From positions 1 through 34,553 of the forward strand of contig JACQVA010000017.1 of NCBI GenBank assembly GCA_016210005.1: a DNA stretch of 34,553 nucleotides. The letters are read 5' to 3'. Origin of the DNA: Deltaproteobacteria bacterium (GTDB taxonomy: Bacteria; Desulfobacterota; Binatia; HRBIN30; JACQVA1). Positions within the stretch are counted from its first letter, which is position 1. Every line of letters begins with the position of its first letter. A program made the translations under genes and the position numbers. The notes beneath the pieces are model-generated. The model had not been told where the DNA came from, ran no database searches, and saw nothing but the letters and a program-made list of their open reading frames with translations. Shown piece by piece: positions 33,087 through 34,553 of the stretch.

Positions 33087-34304
33087 ATGGACGGAGCGTT
33101 GCAAGGATTCAAGGTCCTCGAAGTCGCCCAGTGGTGGTTCGTGCCGGCGGCGTGCGCCGTGCTGGCGGATTGGGGCGCCGGCGTGATCAAGATCGAGCAC
33201 CCGGCAACCGGCGACCCGCAGCGCGGCCTGGCGGCGATGGGCTGGAAGTCGAAGGAAGGCAACGTCGACTTCATGATGCAGCAGTCCAACCGCGGTAAGC
33301 GCAGCGTCGGCCTCGACCTCGCGACGCCCGACGGCCGCGAGCTGCTCTACCGGCTGGCGCGGGACAGTGACGTGTTCGTGACCAGCTTCCTGCCCGATGC
33401 TCGGCGCCGTCTGCAGATCGACGTCGAGGACATCCGCGCCATCAATCCGAAGATCGTCTACGTGCGCGGCTCGGGCCAGGGGCCGCACGGGCCGGACTGC
33501 GAGAAGGGCGGCTACGACGCCACCGCATTCTGGTCGCGCGGCGGTCTCGCTGCCGCGCTGACACCGGCGGCCGCGGACGAACCGGTAATGCAACGGCCGG
33601 CGTTCGGCGACTCGATCGGCGCGCTCGCGTTAGCAGGCGGCATCACCGCGGCCTTGCTGCGGCGCGAGCGCACTGGCACCGCTGCCGTGATCGACGTCTC
33701 GCTACTCAGCACCGCCATGTGGGTGCTGGCGCCCGATATCGTGGCCTGCAAGCTGGTCGATCCGGCGCGTTGGATGCCGCCATACCACCGCGCCACCCAT
33801 TTCAATCCGGTCGCCAACGCCTACCCGACCAAGGACCGGCGCTGGATCATGCTGGTCATGCTGCAGGCGTCACGGCACTGGCCGGACTTCTGCCGTCACA
33901 TCGATCGGCCCGACCTGATCGACGACCCCCGGTTCGCTAGCGACGCAGCTCGCTTCGAAAACCGCGCGGCGTGCATCGCCGAGCTCGATAAAGCCTTCGC
34001 GGTGCGGCCGCTCGATGAGTGGCGGGTAAAGCTCGCGACCATGGAAGGCGCGTGGGCACCGATGCAAACACCGGCGGAGATACTCGACGACCCGCAAGCA
34101 ATCGCCAATGGCTACCTTCCCGAGGTCGATGGCGGCGACAAGGGCAAGTTCCAACTCGTCGCTAGCCCGGTGCAATTCGACGAGCAGGTGCCCACCCTGC
34201 GCCCGAGTCCGGAGATGGGGCAACACACTGAGGCAGTGCTACTCGAACACGGACTCTCGTGGGACGAGATCGCCGCCCTCAAGGCGTCGGGCGCGATTCT
34301 GTAA
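33087..34304 (+). CDS. Class III CoA-transferase (CaiB/BaiF family)
   Basis: A 405-residue enzyme of the CaiB/BaiF family, close to the usual length of about 400. It shows the N-terminal LEVAQWW and ADWGAGVIKIEHPATGDP phrases, NRGKRSVGLDLATPDGRELL, and the likely catalytic Asp in AFGDSIGALALAGGITAALL followed by GTAAVIDVSLLSTAMW. These enzymes move CoA between carboxylic acids by a covalent anhydride/thioester route; substrates range from carnitine to bile acids and aromatic acids. The start ATG at 33087 is two codons after a TTG, with a weak GAGCGA site; translation may be coupled to the amidohydrolase, whose stop is 10 bases upstream. Confidence 0.93.
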   Translation: MDGALQGFKVLEVAQWWFVPAACAVLADWGAGVIKIEHPATGDPQRGLAAMGWKSKEGNVDFMMQQSNRGKRSVGLDLATPDGRELLYRLARDSDVFVTSFLPDARRRLQIDVEDIRAINPKIVYVRGSGQGPHGPDCEKGGYDATAFWSRGGLAAALTPAAADEPVMQRPAFGDSIGALALAGGITAALLRRERTGTAAVIDVSLLSTAMWVLAPDIVACKLVDPARWMPPYHRATHFNPVANAYPTKDRRWIMLVMLQASRHWPDFCRHIDRPDLIDDPRFASDAARFENRAACIAELDKAFAVRPLDEWRVKLATMEGAWAPMQTPAEILDDPQAIANGYLPEVDGGDKGKFQLVASPVQFDEQVPTLRPSPEMGQHTEAVLLEHGLSWDEIAALKASGAIL

Positions 34305-34332
34305 CGCTCTCGGAGGGCAAGCGCACGGCTGC

Positions 34333-34479
34333 GCAGAGACCGCAATCGTGCGGGAGAAGCAGCTGAAGAAGTGGCGTCGCGCCTGGAAGATCGAGCTGAT
34401 CGAAGCTCAGAACCCGGACTGGCGAGACCTCTATGACCTGATCCTGCCCGAGAAGTGTTCGCTGGACACGGTGACGTGA
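34333..34479 (+). pseudogene. C-terminal fragment of a GIY-YIG nuclease
   Basis: This stretch reads AETAIVREKQLKKWRRAWKI, then ELIEAQNPDWRDLYDLI, and a TGA stop. It matches the C-terminal half of small GIY-YIG family proteins (usual length about 90-100 residues). The N-terminal catalytic GIY...YIG half is absent; the CoA-transferase stop lies only 28 bases upstream, so the front was probably deleted. The frame continues back into the CoA-transferase gene only as an overlapping shadow. Not expected to be active. Confidence 0.7.
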
Positions 34480-34483
34480 GATG

Positions 34484-34553
34484 TTAGGGTCCTTCAGCAA
34501 GCTTGGCAAAGACTTTGAAGAACTCGGCGATGTCGTCCATGCGTGGCAGCCCG
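34484..34553 (-). CDS. 3' end of a minus-strand gene (partial)
   Basis: On the minus strand the right edge reads GLPRMDDIAEFFKVFAKLAE and then GP and TAA (34484-34486). The amphipathic helix pattern looks like a real C-terminus. Only 22 residues are visible, so the family cannot be named. It would be convergent with the GIY-YIG fragment. Confidence 0.5.
   Translation of the reverse strand, partial: GLPRMDDIAEFFKVFAKLAEGP

Overview
The window is GC-rich, densely coding bacterial DNA with no tRNA, rRNA or CRISPR array that I could recognise. Its gene content suggests an uncultured, respiratory, Gram-negative-like bacterium: Sec and Tat export, periplasmic cytochrome c, a DUF748/AsmA-like protein and an outer-membrane DUF481 remnant. 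A MopE-like Cys-rich secreted protein with a Thr/Pro linker, next to amidohydrolase-2, CaiB/BaiF and thiolase genes, recalls Binatota or the former Deltaproteobacteria. That placement is inference only.

Left part (1-4746): a large DUF748 protein, a decayed and internally deleted DUF481 outer-membrane gene, mscL with a zinc-ribbon tail, and a small membrane-anchored coil protein, all on the minus strand. About 430 bases follow with no convincing gene.

Centre (4747-16752, minus strand): a nitrous oxide reduction locus. In order of transcription it holds apbE/nosX, a diheme cytochrome c, nosZ, a strong intrinsic terminator, and then one tightly packed run: a NosR-NosD fusion, nosF, nosY, a copper-site carboxypeptidase-regulatory-like protein, a SCO1/SenC protein, a Tat-signal transglutaminase-like protein and a TlpA-like redoxin. 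Genes in this run mostly overlap or nearly touch. No nosL was seen, so the SCO, cupredoxin-like and redoxin genes are candidates for copper delivery. ApbE would flavinylate the NosR part. The diheme cytochrome and the NosR flavin/Fe-S domains would pass electrons toward NosZ.

Divergent from apbE (16922-19968, plus strand) is a probable nitric-oxide/nitrosative stress operon: a ScdA_N-NnrS-DUF1858 fusion, an FmdE-like protein and a hemerythrin-domain protein. A hybrid sensor kinase with receiver domains at both ends follows (20043-22730).

Right part (22874-34553): a thiolase-family enzyme; a secreted MopE-like protein divergent from a large winged-helix/ATPase/TPR regulator, with a tandem 10-bp repeat between them; a stand-alone ComEC-type metallo-beta-lactamase-fold protein; an amidohydrolase next to a class III CoA-transferase; a GIY-YIG nuclease fragment; and the 3' end of one more gene at the right edge.
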